Source of the DNA: Paenibacillus sp. IHBB 10380
GTDB taxonomy: Bacteria > Bacillota > Bacilli > Paenibacillales > Paenibacillaceae
Assembly: GCF_000949425.1 (NCBI RefSeq)
Contig: NZ_CP010976.1
Span: 2,356,001-2,420,000 of the forward strand
DNA: 64,000 nucleotides
Direction: 5' to 3'
The notes beneath the pieces are model-generated. The model made no database searches. It had not been told where the DNA came from and saw only the letters and a program-made list of their open reading frames with translations. Both the position numbers and the translations under genes were made by a program. Of this stretch, positions 7,834 through 17,375 are shown one piece after another. Every line of letters starts with the position of its first letter. Within the stretch, counting starts at the first letter, position 1.

Positions 7834-8823
7834 ATGACTTACTACTTAGGAATTGACGGAGGAGGAACCAAGACATACGCGCTTCTGACTGACGAGTCCG
7901 GCTATGTACTCGGCAAAGGTAAGAGCGGTAACGGCAATCACCAGACTAACGCATCCCATGCTGCACGAAATATCCAAAGCGCCGCAACCGATGCCATTGC
8001 ACAAGCTGGTTTACGTCAGGAAGATGTGAAACACGCCTACTTCGGTCTTGCAGGAGCTGACCGAGAAGCAGATTACCGTATTTTACGTCCCATGATTCGT
8101 GACATTGGATTTACGAATTATAGCATTAATTGCGACACCATGATCGGCCTACGGGCGGGTACCAATCACTCTTATGGGGTTTCCCTCATTTGCGGTACCG
8201 GTACGAATTCAGCGGGACGCAACCTTCAAGGTAAACATTATCAATGCGGTGGTTTTGATTATATGTATGGCGACTTCGGCGGTGGTGGTTCGTTAAATAT
8301 TGAAGTATTCCGCTCAGTCATCCGTTCATGGGATGGACGTGAACAACCTACACTACTCACGGATTCACTCCTTCGCATGCTTGGACATGAGAATGTGGAG
8401 AATATGTTTACCGATTTCATGGACAACGGTCATCGTGTACCTGTCGATGCTGCCAGACTGCTGTTTGAAGCGGCAGCACTGAATGATGCTGTATCATTGG
8501 ATATTTTACGACACCAAGGTGAAGAGCTGGGCAAGTCGGCTGCTGCCGTCATACACAAGCTTGGGATGGAGAAAGATACGTTCGACGTGGTTCTCGCTGG
8601 AAGTATGCTGACACGAGGCGATCGTGGTTGGATTCGAGGTCCAATTGAAAACGCTGTACATACGGCGGCTCCACTGGCCTCAATCGTGACGCTTACGACG
8701 GAGCCCGTTGTTGGCGCAGTATGGTCCGCCATGGAAGAAGATGGATTAACCATTTCCACAGAAACATATGAAAGAATGCGTTCATACCGTGAATATGAAG
8801 AAATCAAACAAACTATACGATAG
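7834..8823 (+). CDS. BadF/BcrA-type sugar kinase (N-acetylglucosamine kinase-like)
   Basis: This 329-residue ASKHA-fold kinase starts YYLGIDGGGTKTYALLTD, the phosphate-1 loop of the BadF/BadG/BcrA/BcrD ATPase family, and keeps the second phosphate region CGTGTNS and the adenosine-side motif VVLAGSMLTRG. I used ATG 7834 (AGGAG upstream) rather than the in-frame ATG overlapping the end of the LacI gene. Family members phosphorylate GlcNAc or glucosamine. Here, between an ABC importer and a GH4 6-phospho-glycosidase, it probably phosphorylates the imported saccharide, replacing the PTS that usually feeds GH4 enzymes; that role is inference. Confidence 0.88.
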   Translation: MTYYLGIDGGGTKTYALLTDESGYVLGKGKSGNGNHQTNASHAARNIQSAATDAIAQAGLRQEDVKHAYFGLAGADREADYRILRPMIRDIGFTNYSINCDTMIGLRAGTNHSYGVSLICGTGTNSAGRNLQGKHYQCGGFDYMYGDFGGGGSLNIEVFRSVIRSWDGREQPTLLTDSLLRMLGHENVENMFTDFMDNGHRVPVDAARLLFEAAALNDAVSLDILRHQGEELGKSAAAVIHKLGMEKDTFDVVLAGSMLTRGDRGWIRGPIENAVHTAAPLASIVTLTTEPVVGAVWSAMEEDGLTISTETYERMRSYREYEEIKQTIR

Positions 8824-8835
8824 GATGGGGAAACT

Positions 8836-10146
8836 ATGACACAAGTACAAGGATTAAAAATTGCTGTAATTGGTGGAGGATCTTCGTATACACCTGAATT
8901 GGTTGAAGGATTTATACGTTACTATGAGGAGCTTCCAGTTCGTGAACTATGGCTGGTCGATATTGAAGCTGGTCTGCACAAGCTGAATATTGTTGGTAAT
9001 CTAGCTAAACGAATGGTTGAGAAATCTGGACTTCCAATAGAAGTTCATTTAACAACAGACCGTCGCCAAGCAATTAAAGGTGCAGACTTTGTTAGCACTC
9101 AAATGCGTGTAGGTATGTTAGAAGCTCGTGGGCACGATGAATCTATTCCATTGAAATATGGAGTCATCGGTCAGGAAACAACAGGTCCTGGTGGCATGAT
9201 GAAAGCACTACGGACCATTCCTGTACTCCTAGATGTATGCCGTGATATTGAGGAGTTGGCTCCAAACGCATGGCTACTGAACTTTACCAATCCAGCGGGT
9301 ATGGTTACAGAGGCTGTTCTGAAATATTCGAACGTCCGCAGCATCGGTTTGTGCAACGCGCCAATCGGATTAATCAAGCAGACTTCCGCTAAATACAATG
9401 TACCTGCAGACCGCATTTATGCGGAGTTCGTTGGGTTGAATCATCTTCACTGGATCACACGTATTGATGTTGAGGGCGAAGATAAACTGGACGAAATGCT
9501 TGCAGACACTACTAGCTACAGTGCTAAGAACGTACCTGCACGTGAATGGGATCCTGAGTTTCTGAAATCACTCCGCGCATTGCCATCTTATTACTTGAAA
9601 TACTTCTACATGACAGATGCCATGCTTGAAGAGCAGCAAGAATCCGTCAAAACGGCTGGCAATCGTGCCGAGGTCGTGAAGCGTGTAGAAGCGGAACTAT
9701 TCGAACTCTATAAAGATGTTGAATTGAAAGATAAGCCGAAACAATTAGAGCAACGCGGCGGGGCCTTCTACTCAGAAGCTGCCATTAATCTGATGCGCTC
9801 TCTTTACAACGGCACTAACGATATTCAGACATTGAATGTAGCCAACAATGGTACGCTTGACTTCCTACCCGATAACGCTAGCATTGAAGTCAACTGTCTG
9901 GTTACCAAGAACGGCCCGCTTCCGCTTCCACTGACTAAGATTCCACGTTCAGCTGTTGGACTTATTCATGCCGTCAAAACCTACGAACAGCTTGCCATTG
10001 AAGCTGCCGTAACTGGCGACCGTGGCCTGGCTCTTCAAGCTCTAGTACATCACCCACTTGTTCCTTCAGTGGATGTAGCAATCAAGATGCTGGATGAAAT
10101 GCTCGAAGCAAATAAACAATATTTACCACAGTTTTTCAAGAATTAG
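8836..10146 (+). CDS. GH4 6-phospho-beta-glucosidase-like enzyme
   Basis: This 436-residue cytoplasmic enzyme is a family 4 glycoside hydrolase, which uses NAD and a divalent metal in an oxidation-elimination mechanism. Visible features are the dinucleotide-binding loop IGGGSSYTP (residues 12-20), the TNPAG motif (151-155), Cys173 in LCNAP and His203 in GLNHLHW as likely Mn ligands. The sequence resembles LicH/CelF/ChbF-type 6-phospho-beta-glucosidases more than alpha-galactosidases. It lies 12 bases after the kinase, as the last gene of the regulator-kinase-GH4 operon, and would hydrolyse the phosphorylated disaccharide to glucose (or GlcNAc) and its 6-phosphate. Confidence 0.92.
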   Translation: MTQVQGLKIAVIGGGSSYTPELVEGFIRYYEELPVRELWLVDIEAGLHKLNIVGNLAKRMVEKSGLPIEVHLTTDRRQAIKGADFVSTQMRVGMLEARGHDESIPLKYGVIGQETTGPGGMMKALRTIPVLLDVCRDIEELAPNAWLLNFTNPAGMVTEAVLKYSNVRSIGLCNAPIGLIKQTSAKYNVPADRIYAEFVGLNHLHWITRIDVEGEDKLDEMLADTTSYSAKNVPAREWDPEFLKSLRALPSYYLKYFYMTDAMLEEQQESVKTAGNRAEVVKRVEAELFELYKDVELKDKPKQLEQRGGAFYSEAAINLMRSLYNGTNDIQTLNVANNGTLDFLPDNASIEVNCLVTKNGPLPLPLTKIPRSAVGLIHAVKTYEQLAIEAAVTGDRGLALQALVHHPLVPSVDVAIKMLDEMLEANKQYLPQFFKN

Positions 10147-10161
10147 TCTCTACACAATAGC

Positions 10162-10190
10162 AAACAGCCCCATCTATTGGGGCTGTTTTT
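10162..10190 (+). terminator. Terminator of the LacI-kinase-GH4 operon
   Basis: AAACAGCCCC and GGGGCTGTTTTT form a GC-rich stem with a T run, a textbook intrinsic terminator directly after the GH4 stop. Confidence 0.9.
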
Positions 10191-10251
10191 AATTATCAAT
10201 CCCTTAAATTCGTTCATTCACACACATTTAACACGTATAATATGACTCCAT

Positions 10252-10299
10252 AAAAAGGATAGATCCGCTAATTTTACATTAGCGGATCTATCCTTTTTT
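10252..10299 (-). terminator. Terminator of the GH8 endoglucanase gene
   Basis: A perfect 21-bp stem (AAAAAGGATAGATCCGCTAAT with its complement) and a 5-base loop, flanked by A and T runs, lies just past the minus-strand endoglucanase stop. It can work in both directions. Confidence 0.85.
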
Positions 10300-10320
10300 A
10301 AATATTATTTTCTATGCCTG

Positions 10321-11550
10321 TTAATATGCCCACCAGTTACCGGACATGACCATCATAGAGAAGAACTTGATGCTGTCCTCATAGTAACCTTCGTTAGAAC
10401 TGTTAGCTGCTTTATTCCATACAGCATTTAGCCAACTTTGGTTGGAAGACGATGTCATCGCACTCACTCCAAAGGGAGCATAGAATGCGCCACTGTCGTA
10501 CGAACCCGTTGCCGTCCCGTTCAGCTTATAGCCATCTTTGACGTTGCTCGGGTTACTGCTTACTTTACCTTTGATCCACGTGTTCATTTGGTTCAGTTGA
10601 GTCAGCGCACGGTTGTCACCTGTCATTAGATAGTCTGTCGTAATCCGCCAAGGGATACGGCAGGAGTTATAACCATAATAAGCATCACTAGCAGCTTCGA
10701 GGAATCCTTCAGGAGCAGGTTTGTAGACTCCCCCAGATAAGACAACGAAATCAGGAAGTAAGCCTGTACTTGAGCTATATCCAGTGTGGAGGGAATTAAT
10801 AATGGTGTATGTTTTATCGATGACGTTATTCCACTTATTATCCCCTGTTGCTTGTTGAAAAGCCTTCATATGCTGCAGCATGAAGTCCGAAGGACGCGTA
10901 GCTCCGTCATACTTCCCTGACGTTGCCCAGTCACCCAGACGAAGGGTCCAACGGGACTGATCGACATCACTTTGCATGATCGCATTAATGATATTTTTAC
11001 CTGCTTGCAGGTAATTAATGGAACCACTACTTCCCCACTGTTTGTCAGCCAACAGAAGTGAGTAAGCAATATCCATATCTCCATCAGTTGCAGAGTTAGC
11101 GCCTTCGATATTCTGGAAGCTACTGTTCTGTTTCCAGGCCATCAAATATGGGTTATTATTACTCGGGTGAGCCTGATAATATTTATAAAGTCCATCAAAA
11201 TAGCTCTGGGCACTACTGTCATGTCCAGCCATCATTACCGAGGCCAACATACCATAACCATGTGCTTCAGAAACCGTATTTCCGTTAGACTGGTATTTCA
11301 CATAATATTTACCGGTTCCAGCTGGCTTCAAATAAGCTGCTTTCCAGCTATCCCATTTCGATTTGACCGCATTATCCATCGTACTTTGCGTAGCATTACT
11401 CGGCTTAATCGTACCGCTAGTGTAGGTGGTGTGTTGAGGAAATGGTTTGTTAGGTGATGCGAACGCGAAACCTGCTGGGACCATAAGAAAAGCGAGACAG
11501 CATAACATTACGGCTTTGCTGCTAAAGCTAAATTTCTTATTTTTGCTCAT
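10321..11550 (-). CDS. Secreted GH8 endo-beta-glucanase
   Basis: This 409-residue extracellular enzyme of glycoside hydrolase family 8 has a cleavable signal peptide of about 31 residues ending AFASP. The catalytic acid is probably Glu95 in VSEAHGYGM, and the Asp-rich motif ATDGDMDIAYSLL follows near 155-167, as in CelA-type endoglucanases and GH8 lichenase/chitosanases. The ATG at 11550 follows AAAGGAGCG at good spacing; a TTG one codon earlier is possible. A perfect 28-bp LacI-type palindrome lies upstream, so the enzyme is co-regulated with the importer and GH4 operons and likely generates their substrate. The exact polysaccharide (cellulose, lichenan or chitosan) cannot be fixed from sequence. 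Confidence 0.93.
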   Translation of the reverse strand: MSKNKKFSFSSKAVMLCCLAFLMVPAGFAFASPNKPFPQHTTYTSGTIKPSNATQSTMDNAVKSKWDSWKAAYLKPAGTGKYYVKYQSNGNTVSEAHGYGMLASVMMAGHDSSAQSYFDGLYKYYQAHPSNNNPYLMAWKQNSSFQNIEGANSATDGDMDIAYSLLLADKQWGSSGSINYLQAGKNIINAIMQSDVDQSRWTLRLGDWATSGKYDGATRPSDFMLQHMKAFQQATGDNKWNNVIDKTYTIINSLHTGYSSSTGLLPDFVVLSGGVYKPAPEGFLEAASDAYYGYNSCRIPWRITTDYLMTGDNRALTQLNQMNTWIKGKVSSNPSNVKDGYKLNGTATGSYDSGAFYAPFGVSAMTSSSNQSWLNAVWNKAANSSNEGYYEDSIKFFSMMVMSGNWWAY

Positions 11551-11677
11551 CAACGTACGCTCCTTTGGGAATCGATTTTTGGTAGAATTAGAGTACAGGT
11601 ATTGGTCATTTCCGACAAAGATTCCGTTCTACCTTGCAGCTTATCCGCCTTCTAAAATTAAATCTATCAACCCTCCT

Positions 11678-11705
11678 TTTTAAGTTTAAGCGCTTAAACT
11701 TAAAA
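11678..11705 (-). promoter_or_regulatory. LacI-type operator of the GH8 gene
   Basis: This is a perfect palindrome of 28 bp with core AAGTTTAAGCGCTTAAACTT. A partial second element AAAGCGCTTA follows immediately. It is the most symmetric of the five operator copies in the window. Confidence 0.8.
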
Positions 11706-11803
11706 GCGCTTACTTAACACTTTATATGACTTACAAATATTTGTAAATAAAATTCAAATATTTGTATCTAAAGTCCCTACTGTATGCAAAATTCGACAAA
11801 AAA

Positions 11804-13399
11804 CTATGCCCCAGAAATAACATGCCAATTGTCATTTACCGTGGAAACAATAGTTCCTTTGTCCCTAATGTAGTCTGCAAGGATCTCAACCATATCCACT
11901 GAGATTTCCTTAACTATAGGTTTATCTTTGAACATACTGTACTCTCCCCCACCACTAGCACGGTAATTATTCATAACAACGACATACTGCTTGTCAGCAA
12001 GGATAGGCATCCCCTCTCTCTCCAAGTTCACAATTCGTTCTCCATGCGCTTTAGATACATTGATCGTATAGTTAAGCCCCTCCCACATATCGTAGTTGAA
12101 GTGCTGTGTCTTCGGATAAAGAAACGCTGAACTAACTTCGATGTCTCCCGAATCATTTAAATGAAAATACTGTGCAGACCGCTCTAAGGCTGCCTTAATA
12201 TCTCTACCTTCCAATCTCAGGACACGTAATGTATTCGGGTATTTATAATTAATCATAATATCTCTCATCGTGATAATCGAGTCGAACCCAGGGGCCAGAT
12301 CATCAAACAAGGCGGTACAGGAAATTTCAGCCCCACTAATTTCCATCTGTACTCGTTGAATCCATTCGATGAACGGATGCTCTGTCATTCGTGCTTGAAA
12401 TGGATTTAAAATACGCATGTTATCTCCTTCAACAAATCCAATAGGCTGATCAAGCCATTGTTGAAGGTTATTCTCCGCAGGAGTTGTTAACTCAGACACG
12501 ATAGGATCAGCGACGAAACTTTCACAACTCACGATCTCTGATTGTTTATGGTTGACGATCCACTTATGTTCCACCTTCTGAAGCGAGAGCGTAACTTTCC
12601 CCACAAATTGCCCTTCACTACCCGGTTGCACTACGCATACTCCAGCTACTTCCTCGCCGGATATAACTCTGTGCTGATGACCACTTAATAGTACGTCAAT
12701 GCCAGATACTTCTTCACAAAGCGCGTACCCTAGATTCTCACCTGTGAGTGACTCAGTAGGTTCGCCTGACACAAGATCTCTTTCGAACCCTCCATGATAA
12801 GAAACGATAACGACATCCACTTGTTCTTGCTCTCGTAAATATGGAACCCATTGTTTAGCTGCTACTATAGGATTGGTAAATGTGATCCCTTCAAGATGAT
12901 TAGGATGCTCCCAGTTCGGAACATAATGAGTCGTTAACCCCAGTACCGCGAGCCGGACACCATTATCCCATTCCCATATCCGATAAGGTGTGCCGAATAA
13001 AGGTTCTCCTGTCTCTTCGGACAGTACGTTAGCGGATAACCATGGAAAAGAGGAAGCTGTAAATGCCTTTTCTAAATAACTTTTACCAAAATTAAACTCA
13101 TGATTACCAGGTACAACAGCATCATAATTCATAGCATTCATGCATTCTATCACGGTAGTCGGTCGTGATTGATCTACCTTAGCTTGGTGATAGGTTAAAG
13201 GCGACCCTTGTAGAAAATCCCCATTGTCTATAAGAAGTACCTCTTCGCTATGCTGTCTGTGTTCATTGATAAGACTGGAGATAACCGATAGCCCTTGATT
13301 GATAGAGCTTCCATCTACATAAGAATATGGCATCATGTATCCGTGTACATCACTTGTCTCCAATATAACGATCCTCATAGTTGCATGTTCTTCCTTCAT
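11804..13399 (-). CDS. Cytoplasmic 5'-nucleotidase / cyclic phosphodiesterase family
   Basis: This 531-residue enzyme has the calcineurin-like metal centre of 5'-nucleotidases: SDVHG at the N-terminus, DNGDFLQGSP, PGNHEFNFG and SGHQHR, followed by the C-terminal 5'-nucleotidase substrate domain (GGEYSMF near the end). No signal peptide is present, unlike periplasmic UshA types, so it resembles the cytosolic YunD group of Bacillus. The ATG at 13399 follows GGGGGGG; an ATG at 13378 preceded by AAGGA would remove seven residues. It diverges from a phosphonate/phosphite-type importer, which suggests phosphorus scavenging. Confidence 0.9.
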   Translation of the reverse strand: MKEEHATMRIVILETSDVHGYMMPYSYVDGSSINQGLSVISSLINEHRQHSEEVLLIDNGDFLQGSPLTYHQAKVDQSRPTTVIECMNAMNYDAVVPGNHEFNFGKSYLEKAFTASSFPWLSANVLSEETGEPLFGTPYRIWEWDNGVRLAVLGLTTHYVPNWEHPNHLEGITFTNPIVAAKQWVPYLREQEQVDVVIVSYHGGFERDLVSGEPTESLTGENLGYALCEEVSGIDVLLSGHQHRVISGEEVAGVCVVQPGSEGQFVGKVTLSLQKVEHKWIVNHKQSEIVSCESFVADPIVSELTTPAENNLQQWLDQPIGFVEGDNMRILNPFQARMTEHPFIEWIQRVQMEISGAEISCTALFDDLAPGFDSIITMRDIMINYKYPNTLRVLRLEGRDIKAALERSAQYFHLNDSGDIEVSSAFLYPKTQHFNYDMWEGLNYTINVSKAHGERIVNLEREGMPILADKQYVVVMNNYRASGGGEYSMFKDKPIVKEISVDMVEILADYIRDKGTIVSTVNDNWHVISGA

Positions 13400-13706
13400 T
13401 ACGTATGCCCCCCCCTAATACAATATGTAATATGCATTTTCAATATTTGTAATTTCTGTGCATTAAGTCTTTCCACAATAGTATACAGACGTTTCGTCAA
13501 TTGATATAAAGTGCTCTATGAAAACAATGTAAAATCATATGAATAAACTCCACGATTTTTTTACATAGATTTGAATAAAATCGACGTTACATTTGACCCT
13601 TCTTTTTCCTAAAACTGCTAGCATGGAACTTGTCGGAATTGAACTATAGCTTATAAATGCTAACATCGGTCCGGCGGTATCTAGATATAATGAGGGGGAA
13701 TTAGTT
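13400..13706. other. Divergent intergenic region, nucleotidase / phnD
   Basis: This is about 300 AT-rich bases between two divergent phosphorus-related genes. I could not identify a convincing Pho box (direct TTAACA-like repeats at 11-base spacing) or riboswitch. Promoters for both genes must lie here. Confidence 0.4.
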
Positions 13707-14687
13707 TTGTTTAAGAAAACATCAACACTCTGTATGATTTTGCTTCTTGGTGCAAGTCTAGCCGCATGTGGAGGAAACAACAAGGCGAATAACGCAGCCG
13801 CTCCAGCAGGAAACGCTACGACACCAACAACAGAAGCTAAAACAGAAACCGGGTATGCACCAAAGGAATTAAAAGTACAATTTGTTCCTTCTCAGAATGC
13901 TGAGACACTTGAAGCCAAAACCAAGCCACTTGAAAAACTGTTAGGTGACCAGTTGAACATTCCAGTTCATGTCACGGTTTCACCTGACTATAATACAATT
14001 GTAGAGGCGCTGTCTTCTAAACAAGTCGATGTCGGATTTCTTCCTCCGAACGCTTATGTACTTGCACATGACTTGAGACAATCGGCTGATCTGCTCCTTC
14101 AAGCTCAACGCTTTGGCGTTAAGGATGAGACTGGAGAACCTACTGAAGAGAAAGTAGATTTCTACAAAGCAATGATTATCGTTAAGAAGGATTCAGATAT
14201 TAAAAGTATTAAAGATTTAAAAGGTAAAAAAATAGGTTGGCAAGATGTGACCTCTTCCGCCGGTTATGTTTTTCCTGCAGCAGAGATGAAAAAAGCGGGT
14301 ATTGATCCTGATACAGATGTACAAGGCATCACGATTAAGGGACATGACGCAGCTATCATGGCTTTACTTAATGGACAAGTTGACGCTGTTGCTATTTTCC
14401 AAGATGCTCGTAACACGGTGAAAAAGGATGTTCCCGATGTATTTGAACAGACACGTGCCATTCACTTCACTACTCCAATCCCGAACGATACAATCAGTGT
14501 CCGTTCTGATATGAGTCAGGAATGGCGGGAAAAGATTAGTCAAGCCTTCATAGCCATTACAGAAGATCCAGAAGGCGCTCAAATCGTAAAAGATATTTAT
14601 ACGCATGTAGGTTATGAAGTCGGCGATGATAGTAACTTTACACCTGTACGTGAGTATGCAGAAGCTGTAGGTCAGAAGATCAAATAG
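13707..14687 (+). CDS. phnD: PhnD-type phosphonate/phosphite-binding lipoprotein
   Basis: This 326-residue substrate-binding component of an oxyanion ABC importer carries a signal peptide with lipobox LAACGG, then a low-complexity Ala/Asn/Thr linker, then the PhnD fold with VGFLPPNAYV and the phosphonate-site region GKKIGWQDVTSSAGYVFP. The start is TTG at 13707 behind GAGGGGG. It heads a phnD-phnC-phnE-phnE operon. No C-P lyase, phosphonatase or phosphite dehydrogenase gene is nearby, so the true ligand (phosphonate, phosphite, hypophosphite or phosphate) is open. Confidence 0.92.
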   Translation: MFKKTSTLCMILLLGASLAACGGNNKANNAAAPAGNATTPTTEAKTETGYAPKELKVQFVPSQNAETLEAKTKPLEKLLGDQLNIPVHVTVSPDYNTIVEALSSKQVDVGFLPPNAYVLAHDLRQSADLLLQAQRFGVKDETGEPTEEKVDFYKAMIIVKKDSDIKSIKDLKGKKIGWQDVTSSAGYVFPAAEMKKAGIDPDTDVQGITIKGHDAAIMALLNGQVDAVAIFQDARNTVKKDVPDVFEQTRAIHFTTPIPNDTISVRSDMSQEWREKISQAFIAITEDPEGAQIVKDIYTHVGYEVGDDSNFTPVREYAEAVGQKIK

Positions 14688-14854
14688 ATTCATAGCCATG
14701 AATAGAACCTCTGTCCACCTTTCGAACTGTAATCTAGAAACTGGATAATCCATATTTCATTCACGCCGCTCACGGTTTGTCAAACGTGGCGGCGCTGTCT
14801 GCTTATGTAAGTTATACATCGATATCATCAATAGAGAAAGCGGGATTAATAACT

Positions 14855-15649
14855 ATGATTGAATTGACACACGTCTCCAAAACCTATCCAAATGGAACCA
14901 TTGGATTACATGATATTAATCTAACGATTAAAGAAGGTGAATTTGTTGTTATTGTGGGATTATCCGGTGCTGGTAAATCTACTCTGTTACGCTCGATAAA
15001 TCGACTCAGTGATGTATCCTCTGGAGATATTCGAATCCATGGCCAATCAATCACTGCTGCTTCGGGTAAGGAATTGCGTTCGATTCGTCGTAATATAGGG
15101 ATGATTTTTCAAAGCTTTAATTTGATTAAAAGATCTACCGTGCTACAAAATGTACTTTCGGGTCGTGTAGGTTATCATTCTACATTAAGAACGATATTCG
15201 GCTCTTTTCCGAAACGGGACGTTGATATCGCATTAACTGCCTTAGAAAGAGTGAATATTCGGGAAAAAGCTTACATAAGGGCCGATCAACTGTCTGGAGG
15301 ACAGCAGCAACGTGTATCTATTGCCCGTGCACTTGCACAAGAAGCCACCATTATTCTAGCGGATGAACCTGTAGCTTCACTCGATCCCCTAACCACTCGT
15401 CAAGTAATGGATGATTTACAACGGATTAATCGAGAATTGAATATTACAACGATTGTAAATCTTCATTTTATTGATTTAGCACGTGAGTATGCTACTCGAA
15501 TTATCGGATTACGCGCTGGAGAAATCGTATTCGATGGGAGTGTCCAAGAAGCAACAGATGAGAAGCTAGCTGAAATATATGGACGTCCAGTAAAAGCAGA
15601 TGAACTGCTAGACACAAACGCAGACGTTCATCTCGTAGGTGTACAATGA
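14855..15649 (+). CDS. phnC: Phosphonate-type ABC importer ATPase
   Basis: This 264-residue cytoplasmic ATPase has Walker [10 protein letters not shown], the signature LSGGQQQR and Walker [12 protein letters not shown], with the spacing of PhnC. I prefer ATG 14855 (MIELTHVSK) because the family begins there; an upstream ATG at 14777 would add 26 atypical residues, although the ribosome site at 14855 (GCGGGAT) is weak. It follows phnD after 170 bases and overlaps the first permease by four bases. Confidence 0.92.
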   Translation: MIELTHVSKTYPNGTIGLHDINLTIKEGEFVVIVGLSGAGKSTLLRSINRLSDVSSGDIRIHGQSITAASGKELRSIRRNIGMIFQSFNLIKRSTVLQNVLSGRVGYHSTLRTIFGSFPKRDVDIALTALERVNIREKAYIRADQLSGGQQQRVSIARALAQEATIILADEPVASLDPLTTRQVMDDLQRINRELNITTIVNLHFIDLAREYATRIIGLRAGEIVFDGSVQEATDEKLAEIYGRPVKADELLDTNADVHLVGVQ

Positions 15650-16416
15650 CAGCCATTCAACCACAGAAAGGTAAACGTATCGCTACTTGGATATTATTTC
15701 TAGTGATCATTATTGTGTGCTCTGTGTATGTAGAGGTCACACCTTATCAGCTTTTTGTAGGATTACCACAGATGGGTGTACTACTTAAGGAAATGTTCCC
15801 ACCAGATTGGAGCTATGTTTCTACGGTATGGGGACCTACGATTCAGACGATCAAAATTGCAGTTGCAGGAACCCTTCTCGGAGCCATTCCAGCCATTCCC
15901 GCAGCATTGTTATGTGCTCATAATGTTACGCCTTATAAGACTATATCTGTCCCGATGCGCACTCTACTGAATCTAGTGCGTACTGTGCCTGATCTTTTAT
16001 TTGCGGCTGTATTCGTAGCTATATTCGGAATTGGTCCGTTTGCAGGTATGTTGGCGCTCTTGTTCTTCTCTTTCGGGATTATTACCAAATTGACGTATGA
16101 ATCAATAGAAGCAATCGACCCGGGCCCGCTTGAAGCTATGACTGCTGTCGGAGCTAATCGAATTCAACTGATTGTCTTTGGTGTTATACCACAAGCCATT
16201 CCTGCTTTTGTCTCCTATCTTTTGTATACATTTGAAATTAATATTCGTGCGGCCACTGTACTTGGATTTGTTGGAGCTGGGGGTATTGGACTCTTACTTA
16301 ATCAGTCACTTGGGCTATTCCGATATGACCGTGCAGCAACCATTATTCTACTAACACTCACGGTCGTTCTAATCATCGATTATGCTAGCACTAGCATACG
16401 GAGGAAGCTGTTATGA
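15646..16416 (+). CDS. phnE: Phosphonate-type ABC permease 1
   Basis: This 256-residue membrane subunit has five or six hydrophobic spans and the cytoplasmic coupling loop [20 protein letters not shown] typical of PhnE. ATGA overlaps at both ends couple its translation to phnC and to the second permease. The paired PhnE paralogs presumably form a heterodimeric channel. Confidence 0.92.
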   Translation: MTAIQPQKGKRIATWILFLVIIIVCSVYVEVTPYQLFVGLPQMGVLLKEMFPPDWSYVSTVWGPTIQTIKIAVAGTLLGAIPAIPAALLCAHNVTPYKTISVPMRTLLNLVRTVPDLLFAAVFVAIFGIGPFAGMLALLFFSFGIITKLTYESIEAIDPGPLEAMTAVGANRIQLIVFGVIPQAIPAFVSYLLYTFEINIRAATVLGFVGAGGIGLLLNQSLGLFRYDRAATIILLTLTVVLIIDYASTSIRRKLL

Positions 16417-17210
16417 ACAAGAAAATGTCTTCCCCATCTCTTACAACTCAACTACGTAAATGGCTAATCGTTCTACTTATTATTATTGTGTTTATATGGT
16501 CTTTGCTAGGTTTAGACTTTCAAGGATTACAAGCGACCGCTGGGACAGTATCTTTGTCTATACTTAAAGGCTTCCTACATCCAGATTGGGCATTTGTTTA
16601 CTTACCTGAAGGGGAAGATCTGCTCCGAGGTCTGCTAGAAACGTTAGTAATCTCCATTCTAGGTACATTTGTGTCGGCTATTCTCTGCTTTCCATTTGCC
16701 TTCTGGGCAGCAGCTAATATGAGTAGACTTCGTATCTTTTCTGGATTGGGCAAGTTCACATTGAGCGTTATTCGAGTGTTTCCAGAAATGATCGTAGCCA
16801 TCTTGTTTATTAAAGCCGTTGGACCCGGTTCATTCGCTGGAGTGCTGGCACTTGGCGTCCATTCCATCGGTATGTTAGCTAAGTTATTCTCCGAGACCAT
16901 TGAAGGGATAGATCGCGGACCTCAAGAAGCTCTAATCGCTTCTGGGGCCAATCGAATCCAAATGATTCGGTTTGCTGTTATTCCTCAGGTTATGCCCCAT
17001 TTCCTTTCATACTCGTTATATCGATTTGAGATTAATATCCGGTCTGCGACAACTCTGGGGTTAGTCGGTGCGGGTGGGATTGGAACACCGTTGATCTTCG
17101 CCCTTCAAGTTCGCAATTGGAACCGTGTTGGAATCATATTACTCGGCATTGTCGTGCTAGTGATTGTGACAGACTTTATTTCCGGTTGGTTGCGTAAAAA
17201 GATGATATAG
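16413..17210 (+). CDS. phnE: Phosphonate-type ABC permease 2
   Basis: This 265-residue paralog of the preceding permease has the matching coupling loop EALIASGANRIQMIRFAVIP and the shared motif INIRSATTLGLVGAGGIG. It completes a D-C-E-E importer. A hairpin terminator follows. Confidence 0.92.
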   Translation: MNKKMSSPSLTTQLRKWLIVLLIIIVFIWSLLGLDFQGLQATAGTVSLSILKGFLHPDWAFVYLPEGEDLLRGLLETLVISILGTFVSAILCFPFAFWAAANMSRLRIFSGLGKFTLSVIRVFPEMIVAILFIKAVGPGSFAGVLALGVHSIGMLAKLFSETIEGIDRGPQEALIASGANRIQMIRFAVIPQVMPHFLSYSLYRFEINIRSATTLGLVGAGGIGTPLIFALQVRNWNRVGIILLGIVVLVIVTDFISGWLRKKMI

Positions 17211-17237
17211 AGATTCTTATAATGGGCGATAGATTAC

Positions 17238-17290
17238 AAAGGGAACATCATTTCCGAGTGTGTACTTGGATAATGATGTTCTCTTTATTT
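17238..17290 (+). terminator. Terminator of the phn operon
   Basis: AAAGGGAACATCATT pairs with AATGATGTTCTCTTT around a 21-base loop and is followed by a T-rich stretch. Confidence 0.75.
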
Positions 17291-17375
17291 TCCATATCCT
17301 GCAACATTAATTAAAATAAGTACGTCTACAAGAATAAGAATAACGACAATAAATTATCAATAGGAGTGAGTCATG

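Noticed and set aside
13520-13620. Possible Pho box before phnD
   Set aside because: TTTACA- and TTACAT-like words occur but not as direct repeats at the required 11-base periodicity.
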